A stretch of 64,000 bases of DNA from G963668345 sp965226215 (GTDB lineage: Bacteria; Acidobacteriota; Terriglobia; Bryobacterales; UBA6623). Positions 17,073 through 26,096 of this stretch are shown here, one piece after another (position 1 is the stretch's first letter; each line of letters starts with the position of its first letter). The translations under genes and the position numbers were made by a program. The stretch covers positions 310,001 to 374,000 of the forward strand of contig CBDDCH010000002.1 of assembly GCA_965226215.1 (NCBI GenBank). The letters are read 5' to 3'. The notes under the pieces are model-generated. The model was not told where the DNA came from, did not search any database, and saw nothing but the letters and a program-made list of their open reading frames with translations.

Positions 17073-18032
17073 TTACACCTCAATTTTGACGATCTGGCGC
17101 ATAATCAGGTACCCGAGACCATGAAATGCAATAGCCAAGCCGGCCATCCATTGCCCGATCTCATGCTCGACGAAGAATTGCATATGTTTGGGGTGAACGA
17201 TATACATCAAGAACGCGACGGCGGCGGGGATGGCGGTCAGCACCACGCTCGAGAGCCGACCGTGAGCGCTAATCGTTCGAATCTGGCCGCGCAACTTGAA
17301 CCGCTCGCGGATCAAGCTCGCCAGTGTGTCGAGGATCTCGGCTAGGTTGCCGCCTGTTCGCTTTTGCAGCAGGACGGCTGCGACAAAGAACTGTACATCG
17401 ATCAGGGGCAGACGCTGTCCTAGTTTCTCGAGTGCTGTATCCATGGGGAGCCCGAGATTCTGCTCTTCGAAGGTTCGCCGGAATTCTCCGCCCAGGGGGT
17501 TAGGAAACTCTTTGTAAAGCATCTCGAGCGCTACTGAGAAGGCATGACCGGCGCGCATCGCACGGGCGATGAACTGCAGCGCACTGGGGAATTGGGCTTC
17601 AAAGGCGGCAATGCGCTTGTTGCGACGGCGTCGTAGATAGAGAAGAGGTAGCAGGGCTGCCAGGGGCGCGGCTGCGAAAGCCATGTTCTGCCAAGGGGCA
17701 AACAGATACCAGACGACGTTAAAGGCGAGGAGTGCGAGCAACAAAGACGTGATGCACACCTGACCCGGCGCCCAAGAGACACCGGCCTGTTCGATCAGGC
17801 TTTGCAGTTGCCGGTCCACATTCATTCTGGCCAGCAGACGGTTAACCAGACGGCTTTGGTCCGCGCCTTCGGGGAGAAACAGGGGTGTTGTGCTGGACGA
17901 GATCGCATCCGTCGGATTCGCTATGCTGGTCAGCCGGTCGCGGACCTTAGCAGTTTCCCGCTTCAGCAGTGTTCTGTGAACAATGAAGTAGGTGGCGCCT
18001 GTCAGAGCCATTGTCACCACAAAAAGAATCAT
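17073..18032 (-). CDS. tadB: Tad pilus inner-membrane protein TadB (GspF-like)
   Basis: A 319-residue membrane protein with the TadB pattern: an N-terminal membrane helix, a loop of about 90 residues, membrane helices around VCITSLLLALLAFNVVWYLF, then a GspF domain (FPSALQFIARAMRAGHAFSVALEMLYKEFPNPLGGEF ; GLPMDTALEKLGQRLPLIDVQFFVAAVLLQKRTGGNLAEILD) and C-terminal membrane segments. Start ATG 18032 forms part of the 8-bp target duplication of the IS1595-type element inserted immediately upstream. The coding sequence is spared, but its leader and ribosome site are now IS sequence. It overlaps no other gene and is followed directly by tadC. Confidence 0.88.
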   Translation of the reverse strand: MILFVVTMALTGATYFIVHRTLLKRETAKVRDRLTSIANPTDAISSSTTPLFLPEGADQSRLVNRLLARMNVDRQLQSLIEQAGVSWAPGQVCITSLLLALLAFNVVWYLFAPWQNMAFAAAPLAALLPLLYLRRRRNKRIAAFEAQFPSALQFIARAMRAGHAFSVALEMLYKEFPNPLGGEFRRTFEEQNLGLPMDTALEKLGQRLPLIDVQFFVAAVLLQKRTGGNLAEILDTLASLIRERFKLRGQIRTISAHGRLSSVVLTAIPAAVAFLMYIVHPKHMQFFVEHEIGQWMAGLAIAFHGLGYLIMRQIVKIEV

Positions 18033-19063
18033 ATGGGGTATCCACTTTACTCAGGTGACCCCAAGATGTAGTATGCGCCTTCGTGGAGGATTATCCACGC
18101 GACCTGCTCGAGTTCGAGGTACGCTTCGCCAGCGAAGGGGCCTGTCGCGACTATCTGTCCGCGTTGCGCTGGCCGGAGGGTTTCCGCTGTCCGGGATGCG
18201 GGCATGAGCGGGCTTGGCCGGTGCGCAAAGTGTGGTTCGAATGCGCTCGCTGCGGGCGGCAGACGTCGGTGACCTCGGGCACGATCTTCCAAGACACACG
18301 TAAGCCGCTGCGGCTGTGGTTCCGGGCGATCTGGCACGTCACTTCGCAAAAGAACGGGGTCAGCGCGCTGGGTCTGCAGCGCGTTCTCGGGTTGGGCAGC
18401 TATCAAACCGCGTGGACCTGGATGCACAAGCTGCGGCGAGCGATGGTGCGTCCGGGGCGGGAGCGATTGGCGGGCGTAGTCGAGGTCGATGAGACCTATT
18501 GGGGCGCTGAGGAAGAGGGTGTGAGCGGCCGGCAGACCGAGCGTAAAGCCTTGATTGCAGTAGCCGCGGAAGAGAGAGGCCGCGGGCTAGGACGGATCCG
18601 CATGCAGCGCGTGCGGAACGCATCGGCGGCCAGTTTGATGCCCTTCGTGGAGGAGTCGGTCGAGCCGGGAAGCGTGGTGCACACCGACGGCTGGCTGGGC
18701 TACGAGCCGCTGGAGAAGAAGGGCTACCAGCATCGCATCGTCTTTCTGTCGGGCCGCCGCAAGCAGGCCTCGGAATTATTGCCGAGGGTGCACCAAGCGA
18801 TCTCGTTGCTCAAGCGCTGGCTGCTGGGCACGCACCAAGGCGCGGTTAGCCACGAGCATCTGGACTACTACCTCGACGAGTTTGTGTTCCGCTTCAACCG
18901 GCGCAACTCACGCAGCCGGGGAAAACTCTTCTACCGCCTTGTGCAGCAGGCAGTCGCCGTGGACCCAACGCCGTATCGATCGATCGTCGCCGACTGGGAC
19001 GCTGAGGCCCCGTGAGCCCAACCACAAGATGTTGGGGTTGCCTGAGTCAAGTGGATACCCCAT
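18033..19063 (+). mobile_element. IS1595-family insertion sequence
   Basis: A 1031-bp element with terminal inverted repeats (ATGGGGTATCCACTT-K-ACTCAGG at each end, read inward) and a perfect 8-bp target duplication AGAATCAT at 18025-18032 and 19064-19071, the size expected for this family. It carries one transposase gene, opposite to the tad genes. It inserted exactly at the tadB start codon, between cpaF and tadB, and appears recent because ends and duplication are intact. Confidence 0.93.
18083..19015 (+). CDS. IS1595-family transposase
   Basis: A 310-residue transposase. It has an N-terminal zinc ribbon (CPGC…CARCGRQTSVTSGTIF) and an ISXO2-like DDE domain: Asp in VEVDETYWG, Asp in VVHTDGWLGYEPL, and an acidic motif in the C-terminal region near HEHLDYYLDEFVFRFNRR. 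It starts with GTG at 18083. The length and order of motifs match complete members. Neighbouring inverted repeats suggest the element may still be mobile. Confidence 0.92.
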   Translation: MEDYPRDLLEFEVRFASEGACRDYLSALRWPEGFRCPGCGHERAWPVRKVWFECARCGRQTSVTSGTIFQDTRKPLRLWFRAIWHVTSQKNGVSALGLQRVLGLGSYQTAWTWMHKLRRAMVRPGRERLAGVVEVDETYWGAEEEGVSGRQTERKALIAVAAEERGRGLGRIRMQRVRNASAASLMPFVEESVEPGSVVHTDGWLGYEPLEKKGYQHRIVFLSGRRKQASELLPRVHQAISLLKRWLLGTHQGAVSHEHLDYYLDEFVFRFNRRNSRSRGKLFYRLVQQAVAVDPTPYRSIVADWDAEAP

Positions 19064-19141
19064 AGAATCATTAATGGAAGCAACGCTCTACCTCAACGGT
19101 TGGATACCAACATGGGTTGAAGAACCTGACCAGTCGCTTGG

Positions 19142-20503
19142 TTAATCGACCTCGACGACCGATTCGAACATCTCCGCCGGCAGACGAATGCCGGCTGCGA
19201 GCATCTTTTCGTAGAACTTAGGCCGGATGCCGGTTGCCGCGAAACGGCCCTGGACACGGCCTTCCGGGGAAATGCCCCTTTTTTCGAACACGAACAGGTC
19301 CTGGAGCGTAACGACCTCCCCTTCCATGTGCCCGACCTCGGTGAGGCACATTACTCTGCGCGTTCCATCGCTCAGCCGTGCCAGATGGACGATCATGTCA
19401 ATAGCCGAGGAGATCTGTTGCCGGATGGAGTTTAGGTTGAGGTTGGAGGTGGCCATGGTTACCATCACTTCCAAACGGCCAATCACATCTCGTGGTGAGT
19501 TGGCGTGCACGGTCGTCATCGACCCGTCGTGGCCCGTGTTCATGGCCTGAAGCATGTCCAGGGCTTCCTCGCCGCGGCATTCGCCGACGATGATGCGGTC
19601 CGGGCGCATTCTCAAACAGTTGACAAGCAACTCGCGCTGGCAGATAGCCCCTTGGCCTTCCATGTTGGGCGGCCGGGTCTCGAGGCGCACCAGATGGGGT
19701 TGTTTGAGCTGCAGCTCAGCTGCATCTTAGATCGTTATGACGCGTTCCTTAGGCGAAATGAGGACGGAAAGGGCATTCAATAGCGTAGTCTTGCCCGAGC
19801 CAGTCCCTCCGGCCACCACAATGTTCAGCCGGCTTTTCACGGCCGACTCGAGCAACTGCATCATCCCCTGAGTCATCGATAGCCGTTCCACGAGGTCCGC
19901 GGGCATGAGGTCGTCGGTTTGGAAGCGGCGAATCGACAGCAGGGGCCCATCCACGGCCAAGGGGGGAATGATGGCGTTGACACGGGACCCGTCGGCAAGG
20001 CGGGCGTCTACCATCGGAGAGGATTCATCCACTCGCCGGCCTACCTGCGAAACGATCTTGTCGATAATGCGGAACAGATGTGCGTCGTCCTTAAAGCTGA
20101 CATTCGTTAGCTCCAGCTGGCCGCCGCGCTCGATGTAGACCTGCTTGTGGGTGTTAACAAGGATGTCGCTTACCGTGGGGTCGTGCAGCAGCGGCTCAAG
20201 CGGCCCTAGCCCGAACACTTCGTCCAGCACTTCCGACACAATCTGGTTCCGCTCGATTGCGCTGAGCAAGGTTTGCTCGGCATCGACCAGTGCTGTCAGA
20301 GCTGAGCGCACTTCGTTGCGTAGTTTCTGTGTCTCGATAGAGGCCAGAGCATCGAGGTTAATCTTGTCGAGAAGCTTTCGGTGAAGGGTGAATTTTAGGT
20401 CCTGGTGTTCGCGTCGGAGCGCTCGCAGGGCAGGTGCTGGAGTTCGAGTAAGCGGTTCCTGCTCTTGCAGGTTTGCAATCGGGGGCAGTTCGACAACTGG
20501 CAT
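19142..20503 (-). pseudogene. cpaF: Tad pilus assembly ATPase CpaF/TadA, interrupted by a nonsense codon
   Basis: This is a secretion-type ATPase that powers Flp pilus assembly. The N-terminal domain (GLGPLEPLLHDPTVSDILVN) and Walker A (VVAGGTGSGKTTLLNALS) lie in 20503-19730. The following segment reads RVITI-stop-DAAELQLKQPHLVRLETRPPN, where the family has Glu: GAA has become TAA at 19727-19729. The same frame then runs open to 19142 through the Walker B/His-box part (RIIVGECRGEEALDMLQAMNTGHDGSMTTVHANSPRD). Without the stop it would be 453 residues, normal for CpaF. Translation as it stands gives a 258-residue N-terminal fragment lacking the catalytic C-terminal half, so the pilus motor should not work. 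Confidence 0.88.
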
Positions 20504-20577
20504 GAATCCTCCTGGGAAAAACGTCCCACTTCCTTATCGACCTTTCGGGTAGAAGGTTGAGGTAGCCAGTCCGCGGT

Positions 20578-21837
20578 TTAAGTGCCGCTGAGCAGTTCTT
20601 TGAGTGTTCTCACCCGGGGGCCTTTGGAAGGCGAGGCCACCTGGTCTCCGAGAAACTTCTTGACAAACCGTCCGAGGCTTCGTCCCAGATCCGTGTTGTC
20701 GCCTACAGGTACGCCCTCGCGGAGCGCGGCGCTGACGGCCGCGGTGTCATCGGCGAAGAATGCGTGAACCGGGGCGCGAAAGATCTTCTCCATGTCCTCT
20801 CGACTTAGTTCAGGCCGCTTCTCGAAGCGGTTGACGAGCACGCGCATTTGCTTCTGGTTGTAGCCGGTTTCTTCCAGCAACTGAACGGCTCGACGCATTA
20901 GGAACAGGGAAGGCATGTCGCGGCTGCACACCAAATAAACGGAGTTCGCAATCGGCAGAGTGGCGAGTGACACGCTATCGCAAATTCCGCCCAGATCGAC
21001 CACTACGTAGTCATACACGGATCGGGCGTATTCGAGCACTTCTTGAACCGGGTAGGCATCTACCGGCGTGGGGTCCGGGCGGTCCGGGGCGGGGAGGATG
21101 TCAATGCCGTTTCGCTGACACACGAGGGATGACCAAAGCGCCTTGTCCAAACGCCCGGAGTACTTTACGGCGTCGATCACGCTGTAGGGGTGGTTGATGC
21201 GAAACAGAAAGGAAATCAGCCCGGCTACCAAGTCGAAGTCGATGAGCAATACCCGCTGACGGCCGGCCTTGTGGATGCGATGGGCGGTGCTGCCGGCCAG
21301 GGTGGTACAACCGGCGCCTCCCTTGGCCGGGACGAAAGCCAGTAGAGAGCCCCGGGCCGGCGAGGCAGGACGCATTTCGACGCTCTTGCGCCGCAGCATC
21401 CGCTGGAGGGCTTGTTGGACATCGCTGGTGTGAAAGGGACTGCTGAGAAATTCGCTCGCGCCACTGCGCGAACATCGAAGGATGACGTCAGGCTCGTTGC
21501 TATGGCTCAGCCCGACGGCGGAAATCTGAGGCCAGTAGTCCACGATATGGGACAGCAACCTCTGCGAGTCCTCGTGGTTGGAACTCACATCCAGCAGTAC
21601 CACGTCGGGTTGCAGCGAGAGTACTCGCTCTTCGAGGACTTGGCCGGAGGGATAATCAGTGAGCCGACCGACAATCGAGATCTCGGCAGGCGGCTGCACG
21701 GTCTGCAGAAAAGCAGCGGCGAGCTGCTGGTCGGGGCAGATCAAGATCGCGGTAAGGCCCTGTCCCTGTCCTGCCGTCAACTCGTTCACGCATGACTCTC
21801 CATCGAGACAATTGCTCAACCGTGTCTCGCCCGCCAC
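20578..21837 (-). CDS. cpaE: Pilus assembly protein TadZ/CpaE (receiver-like plus ParA/MinD-type ATPase)
   Basis: A 419-residue protein. Residues ~28-150 resemble an atypical receiver domain (TAILICPDQQLAAAFLQTV ; DVVLLDVSSNHEDSQRLL). A ParA/MinD-type ATPase follows, with the deviant Walker A PAKGGAGCTTLAGS, a switch region in VLLIDFDLVAGLISFLF, and YDYVVVDLGGICDSVSLATL. TadZ/CpaE places the Tad machine at the cell pole in other bacteria. It sits between cpaB (46 bp upstream) and cpaF on the same strand. The secretin gene (cpaC/rcpA), often found near here, is missing from the window. Confidence 0.87.
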   Translation of the reverse strand: MAGETRLSNCLDGESCVNELTAGQGQGLTAILICPDQQLAAAFLQTVQPPAEISIVGRLTDYPSGQVLEERVLSLQPDVVLLDVSSNHEDSQRLLSHIVDYWPQISAVGLSHSNEPDVILRCSRSGASEFLSSPFHTSDVQQALQRMLRRKSVEMRPASPARGSLLAFVPAKGGAGCTTLAGSTAHRIHKAGRQRVLLIDFDLVAGLISFLFRINHPYSVIDAVKYSGRLDKALWSSLVCQRNGIDILPAPDRPDPTPVDAYPVQEVLEYARSVYDYVVVDLGGICDSVSLATLPIANSVYLVCSRDMPSLFLMRRAVQLLEETGYNQKQMRVLVNRFEKRPELSREDMEKIFRAPVHAFFADDTAAVSAALREGVPVGDNTDLGRSLGRFVKKFLGDQVASPSKGPRVRTLKELLSGT

Positions 21838-21883
21838 GAATCACCAGCAGTGAGCGTGGCCCCTGCCCCTGGCAGGAGAGCCG

Positions 21884-22687
21884 TTAGGGCAGCTGCGCCG
21901 AACCGAAAGACTGGACGGTACGGCGACTACCGCGAATAACTTCGATCTGCGGAGGTGGCTCCAGACGTATGACTTGAGCAGGAGGCAAGCGGATGGGCAC
22001 GACCCTGCGGGGCGGGGCGACAACGAACAGCTCCTGCTCCCGCACCCCCTCGGTTTCGAGTTGCTCCGGGTCCATGGAGTTGCGAAGGATGAGCTGAATC
22101 CGGCCTTGGGAACTTGCCAGGGTGAGCAGCTCCGCCTGCCGTGGCGTCAGCAGCAACGTTACCACCGGCACCCGCTTGGGCCGCCCGGAAACGTCGGGAG
22201 CCAGGTGCTCTCCTGCTGAAATCACCCTGACGTTGCTCAAGATCGTGCGTGTGATCTGGCCGATCTCGGCGCGGTTTCTTGGCGATCCCGTCAGCAACAC
22301 GTCGACTCGCGCTTCGGGTAAAACAAAGCCGGCGACGCCGTTGACATCGTCGACTCGTACAGCCATGCCGCGCATCCCTTCCGGTACCTTGGGTGCGAGG
22401 CCGACGCCCGACCCAGGCAACGCCAGCCTACGGTCCACGATGGGCTCGTTGATCAGGACCCGGCTCACCGTCACCCGGTTGATGACGTCGTCGATTTGTT
22501 GGAAGCTCCCGTCCGGGATTCTATTGGCCGGCCACGGCTCGACTTTGAGCTCCGTGGCCTCGATGGCCGCTCCGATGTCCAAATCCCTCACCGCGACCAC
22601 GACTTCTCCGATCTCTACCGGCGCCGAGACGGAGGAGCGTCCTCGGACCGCAACTTGATAGAAGATGCCGGAGACCACCAAGGCCAT
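21884..22687 (-). CDS. cpaB: Flp pilus assembly protein CpaB/RcpC, 5' end cut off by an insertion
   Basis: It has a SAF domain (EVVVAVRDLDIGAAIEATELKVEPWP) and an RcpC/CpaB domain (GMRGMAVRVDDVNGVAGFVLPEARVDVLLTG… ; VPVVTLLLTPRQAELLTLASSQGRIQLILRN). The first 14 codons, including the original ATG and ribosome site, lie on the far side of the IS256-type element at 22725-24142. Joining the two sides across the GGGAA duplication restores ATGAATTCCCGTGTCGCC in frame (MNSRVALALAISAGMALVV), a 281-residue protein with a full membrane anchor. Today only internal initiation, for example at ATG 22687, could give a product, with a shortened anchor and no evident ribosome site. Confidence 0.85.
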   Translation of the reverse strand: MALVVSGIFYQVAVRGRSSVSAPVEIGEVVVAVRDLDIGAAIEATELKVEPWPANRIPDGSFQQIDDVINRVTVSRVLINEPIVDRRLALPGSGVGLAPKVPEGMRGMAVRVDDVNGVAGFVLPEARVDVLLTGSPRNRAEIGQITRTILSNVRVISAGEHLAPDVSGRPKRVPVVTLLLTPRQAELLTLASSQGRIQLILRNSMDPEQLETEGVREQELFVVAPPRRVVPIRLPPAQVIRLEPPPQIEVIRGSRRTVQSFGSAQLP

Positions 22688-22724
22688 CCCGGCGGAAATT
22701 GCTAGGGCTAAGGCGACACGGGAA

Positions 22725-24142
22725 GTGAGCTATAACCAGAAGTTGTGGATGAGCCTCTGAGGGGAGGCGGCGTATCCTGACGATTGAGGAAGCAACTCAA
22801 TCGTTTTCTGGAAAGGAACAAGGAGGATACGCCATGAGTCAGTGTGAAGCTGCTGAGAGCAGCAGTCAAGTCAACCCCCAAGTCATTGATGGAAAGGAAC
22901 GCTCGCCCTTGGATGAGGTGCTGCGCCAAGGAGCGCGCCAGATGCTCGTCAAGGCCGTGGAAGCCGAAGTGACCGCCTACATCGAAACGCATCAGCACGA
23001 AGTCGACCAGGACGGCCGGCGGCTGGTGGTGCGCAACGGTCACGCCCGCGAGCGCACCATCGTCAGCGGCGTGGGTCAGCTGAAGATCCAGGCGCCGCGG
23101 GTCGACGATCGCCGAGTCGATGAGCAGGGCCGGCGCTTTCGTTTCACTTCCCAGATCCTGCCGCCGTATCTGCGGCGCACGAAGAGTGTGGAGGAGTTGA
23201 TCCCCTGGTTGTACCTGAAAGGGATCTCGACGGGCGATTTCAGCGAAGCGCTGGAGGCCTTGCTGGGGCCCGACGCTCCGGGCCTGTCGGCGACGACGGT
23301 GGTGCGTCTCAAAGACGTCTGGCGCCGCGAGTACGAGGCTTGGTCAAAGCGTGACCTCAGCGGCCAGCGGTTTGTTTACATTTGGGCCGATGGCATCTAC
23401 TCGAATGTTCGTCTGGACGATGAACGGCAGTGTTTGCTGGTTGTGATGGGAGCACTCGAAGACGGTCGCAAGCAACTGCTGGCGGTGCACGACGGCTTTC
23501 GCGAAAGCGAACTGTCGTGGCAGGAGTTGCTGGAGGACTTGAAACGGCAGGGGCTCGAGCTGCCGCCGAAGTTGGCGGTGGGCGACGGAGCGATGGGGTT
23601 TTGGGCGGCACTGCGGAAAGTCTATCCGGCGACCGGTGAGCAACGCTGCTGGCTCCACAAGACGGCCAACGTGCTCAATAAGCTGCCGCAGAGCATGCAG
23701 GGCAAAGCCAAGCAGGCGCTGCGCGACATCTATCTTGCCGAGAGTCGGCAGACGGCGGAGGCCGCTCTGGACCGTTTCAAGAACCTATACGAGAAGAAGT
23801 TCCCCAAAGCGGTCGAGTGCCTGGAAAAAGACCGCCAAGTGCTGCTGGCTTTCTACGACTTTCCGGCCGAGCACTGGGGGCACTTGCGGACGACGAACCC
23901 GATCGAGTCCACCTTTGCGACGGTCCGTTTGCGGCAGCGACGAACGAAGGGTTGTGGCAGCCGCGAAGCGTCGTTAACGATGGTCTTCATGCTGGCCCGC
24001 CAAGCCGAGCGCCACTGGCGACGCCTGAACGGTTCGGAAGTGATTGTTCATGTCTTAGAGGGAAAGGTTTTCAAGGATGGATTGATGGTTCAGGAAAACG
24101 CCGCCTGACCTCGCCCATCCACAACATTTGACAATATCTCAC
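22725..24142 (+). mobile_element. IS256-family insertion sequence inside cpaB
   Basis: A 1418-bp element. Its 29-bp imperfect terminal inverted repeats (22725-22753 and 24114-24142) both begin GTGAG and share GTTGTGGATG. GGGAA flanks both sides (22720-22724 and 24143-24147), a 5-bp visible duplication, shorter than the 8-9 bp usual for the family. Removing the element and one GGGAA rebuilds an intact cpaB start, which supports these borders. Confidence 0.9.
22834..24108 (+). CDS. IS256-family transposase (mutator-type)
   Basis: A 424-residue transposase, usual length for IS256. Catalytic residues are visible: Asp in YIWADGIYSNVRL, Asp in LAVGDGAMGFWAAL and Glu in RTTNPIESTFATVRLRQRRTKGCGS. 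The signature region RCWLHKTANVLNKLP is present. The ATG at 22834 is preceded by AAGGAGG at a good distance. The gene is complete, and its flanking inverted repeats are intact, so the element may be active. Confidence 0.94.
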   Translation: MSQCEAAESSSQVNPQVIDGKERSPLDEVLRQGARQMLVKAVEAEVTAYIETHQHEVDQDGRRLVVRNGHARERTIVSGVGQLKIQAPRVDDRRVDEQGRRFRFTSQILPPYLRRTKSVEELIPWLYLKGISTGDFSEALEALLGPDAPGLSATTVVRLKDVWRREYEAWSKRDLSGQRFVYIWADGIYSNVRLDDERQCLLVVMGALEDGRKQLLAVHDGFRESELSWQELLEDLKRQGLELPPKLAVGDGAMGFWAALRKVYPATGEQRCWLHKTANVLNKLPQSMQGKAKQALRDIYLAESRQTAEAALDRFKNLYEKKFPKAVECLEKDRQVLLAFYDFPAEHWGHLRTTNPIESTFATVRLRQRRTKGCGSREASLTMVFMLARQAERHWRRLNGSEVIVHVLEGKVFKDGLMVQENAA

Positions 24143-24165
24143 GGGAATTCATGCAAACTCCTATC
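24143..24165 (-). other. Severed start codon and ribosome site of cpaB
   Basis: On the minus strand AGGAG (24162-24158), five bases, then ATG at 24152-24150 followed by AATTCCC before the IS256-type end. This is the stranded original initiation region of cpaB; any transcript starting upstream would now enter the IS. Confidence 0.8.
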
Positions 24166-24387
24166 GACACAGGAGCGGCTAAGGCTTAGGTGCTAGCGGC
24201 CCCTAAACACGCCGGACCAAAATGAGGCCAAACGACCGGGCGTTCCCGACACCTGGCGTCAGCACAATCGCTGACGAGAACCGGGGTCCGCTACAGGATT
24301 TACAAAGCCGGGGAGACTCCTAAGGGCTGTTGATGCGTCCCCCGTGAGCTTGTGTGATCCCGCCACTACCTGCTTGAGAAAGCAGCT

Positions 24388-24594
24388 TCACTGGGCCGCT
24401 TCGTCGAGCCTCGACTCCAGTTGTGTGTAGATTTCGCACATGCTCTCTGATATGCCAGGCAAGAACAGGCCCGATGCTACTGCAACCAGCCCGGCCAGCA
24501 GGGCATACTCCACGAAGTCTTGGCCCCGCGTGTTCCGCCATATGGCAAGCTTGCGGAACCGACGAATGACTTCTGTAATACTTTTGACCATCAT
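24388..24594 (-). CDS. flp: Flp-family type IVb pilin, second copy
   Basis: A small prepilin of 68 residues beginning MMVKSITEVIRRF. The prepilin motif is TRG/QDFVEYALLAGLVAVASGLF, with Gly before the cut site and Glu at +5, Tyr at +6, as in Flp pilins, followed by the hydrophobic helix. Start 24594 or 24591 (two adjacent Met). The open frame extends further upstream but overlaps the other pilin and has no family match. The prepilin peptidase (TadV/CpaA) is not in the window. With cpaB and cpaF broken, secretion of this pilin should fail unless another locus compensates. Confidence 0.85.
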   Translation of the reverse strand: MMVKSITEVIRRFRKLAIWRNTRGQDFVEYALLAGLVAVASGLFLPGISESMCEIYTQLESRLDEAAQ

Positions 24595-24688
24595 TTCGTC
24601 CCGGTTCGAGAGTGCCCGGGCACCGGACCTGCGGGACAGAGGCCCGCTTGGTAGGCTGCCAACTCCGGCGCCCGCGATCACACCTGTC

Positions 24689-24886
24689 TTAGACCGCAGC
24701 CGCCGACAGCACGCTCGCCATCTTCGAGAAGATGACGCTGATGCTGTCACTGATGCCCGGCAACAGTGCTCCCGCCGCAACGGCAACAAACCCGGCAAGT
24801 AGCGCATATTCCACAAGATCCTGGCCTTCGCTGTCCTTGACCAAGAGCCTCAGCTGAATGAATAGGGCGTTGAATTTCTCTTTCAT
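24689..24886 (-). CDS. flp: Flp-family type IVb pilin, first copy
   Basis: A 65-residue prepilin: short basic leader, then SEG/QDLVEYALLAGFVAVAAGALLPG with Glu at +5 and Tyr at +6 after the predicted cut. It is a paralogue of the pilin 94 bp downstream (shared QDxVEYALLAGxVAVA and LLPGIS / FLPGIS). It is the first gene of the minus-strand Tad cluster. A ribosome site (AAGGAAT) lies just before the ATG at 24886. Flp pilins form bundles used for surface attachment in other bacteria. Confidence 0.88.
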   Translation of the reverse strand: MKEKFNALFIQLRLLVKDSEGQDLVEYALLAGFVAVAAGALLPGISDSISVIFSKMASVLSAAAV

Positions 24887-25249
24887 GCAGATTCCTTTCG
24901 TACTCCTTGGGGCAGATTAAAGCGGAACGGCCGAGCGCTTCCAGTGGATGTCAAAGCCCTTTCCAGTGTCTGGGCGGGTCCTGGGCAACCACCGCACCGA
25001 AGAGACGGTGCAGCACGACCGAGTGGCTCCACAACATATCGGCCAAGAATCGGACGGCTATAGGAGAAATTTCGAGGGGGCGGTTACGGGGCTTGCCGGG
25101 GAGGGCTAAGCGGCTCGATCCGCGGCATTTTCATACGACCGGCCGAACGGCCCACTGTAGGAATCGCACCTGATTGACGATGAACAAACCAGAATGCCAG
25201 CCCGCCAAGTGCCTGCGGCGAAAGCACGTCGTCCTGGAGGAAGGTGCTG
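24887..25249. other. Divergent intergenic region between flp and a response regulator gene
   Basis: About 360 bp without a gene. It must hold the promoter of the Tad cluster (minus) and that of the regulator gene (plus), but I cannot point to a clear -35/-10 pair for either. The divergent layout suggests the regulator may control the pilus genes. Confidence 0.35.
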
Positions 25250-25945
25250 ATGATCTCTGTTTTTCTATGCGATCCCCAGCCGATTGTCCAGGAGGGGCTG
25301 AAGACGATCCTGGGCGGTCAAGAAAACTTCGAACTCGTCGGTACAGCGGGCACTCTCGAAGAGGCGTTCTCGGAAATCGGGCACAACCCTCCGAATCTTG
25401 CCATTGTCGATCGAAGTTTCGGGATCCATAACCTTTTGGAATGGATCACTCGCCTGCGGCAAGTGAAACCCGAGACTCAGCTGGTGGTTTGGGCCGCGAC
25501 GATCTCCGACTTGGAATGCTTCCGAGTGCTGCAGGCCGGGGCCCGCGGCATCCTAAGAAAAACCGCCTCCCACGAAGTCCTTTTCCACTGCCTACAAACG
25601 GTAGCACGTAAAGAACTCTGGACCGAGGATCTGTTCGTCTCTCCCGACTCGCCCCTCGACCGACCGCGAAACCGACCTCTCACACCGCGGGAGCAAGAAG
25701 TGGCTGAGCTGGTCTCCAAGGGAATGAAGAACCGAGAGATTGCGGAATCGCTCAGCATCGCGACAGGGACTGTCAAGATCCATCTGATGCACATTTTTGA
25801 GAAAACGGGCATCCGGGACCGATTCGAGCTTGCCCTGCACGGCTTGCGCCTTGCCTGCGAACGGGAAGCAGATCCCCCGGCCGTTGCGGAACAGCAGACG
25901 GCCGGGCCGGAGAAAGTTCCCTCACTCTTACCGGAAAAGTCGTGA
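25250..25945 (+). CDS. NarL/FixJ-type response regulator
   Basis: A 231-residue two-domain regulator. The receiver begins MISVFLCDPQPIVQEGLKTIL, with acidic residue Asp in CDPQ, the likely phosphorylated Asp in LAIVDRSFG and the conserved Lys in ILRKTAS. The output domain is a LuxR helix-turn-helix (LTPREQEVAELVSKGMKNREIAESLSIATGTVKIHLMHIFEKTG). ATG 25250 follows GGAGGAAG at a good distance; an upstream GTG at 25244 is less likely. No histidine kinase is adjacent. It is divergent from the flp/tad cluster and could be its regulator (inference from position). Confidence 0.88.
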   Translation: MISVFLCDPQPIVQEGLKTILGGQENFELVGTAGTLEEAFSEIGHNPPNLAIVDRSFGIHNLLEWITRLRQVKPETQLVVWAATISDLECFRVLQAGARGILRKTASHEVLFHCLQTVARKELWTEDLFVSPDSPLDRPRNRPLTPREQEVAELVSKGMKNREIAESLSIATGTVKIHLMHIFEKTGIRDRFELALHGLRLACEREADPPAVAEQQTAGPEKVPSLLPEKS

Positions 25946-26096
25946 CGGACCCTCACGAACCGGGTGCGGCCGTGGCGAGTTCTTCCCCACCGACCGCGTC
26001 ACCGACAGCCGTAACCCGTTGAAACATCGTCGTCCTTTGTCGACCCAGCAGGCGACGTCTAGCCCCCTCTACCGCCGGCCACGCCGATTCCCGCGT

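Noticed and set aside
19727..19729. Possible reassignment of TAA to glutamate, since two TAA codons replace GAA
   Set aside because: Other intact genes end normally in TAA (for example tadB at 17073-17075) and only two sites show it, so ordinary mutation or error is simpler.
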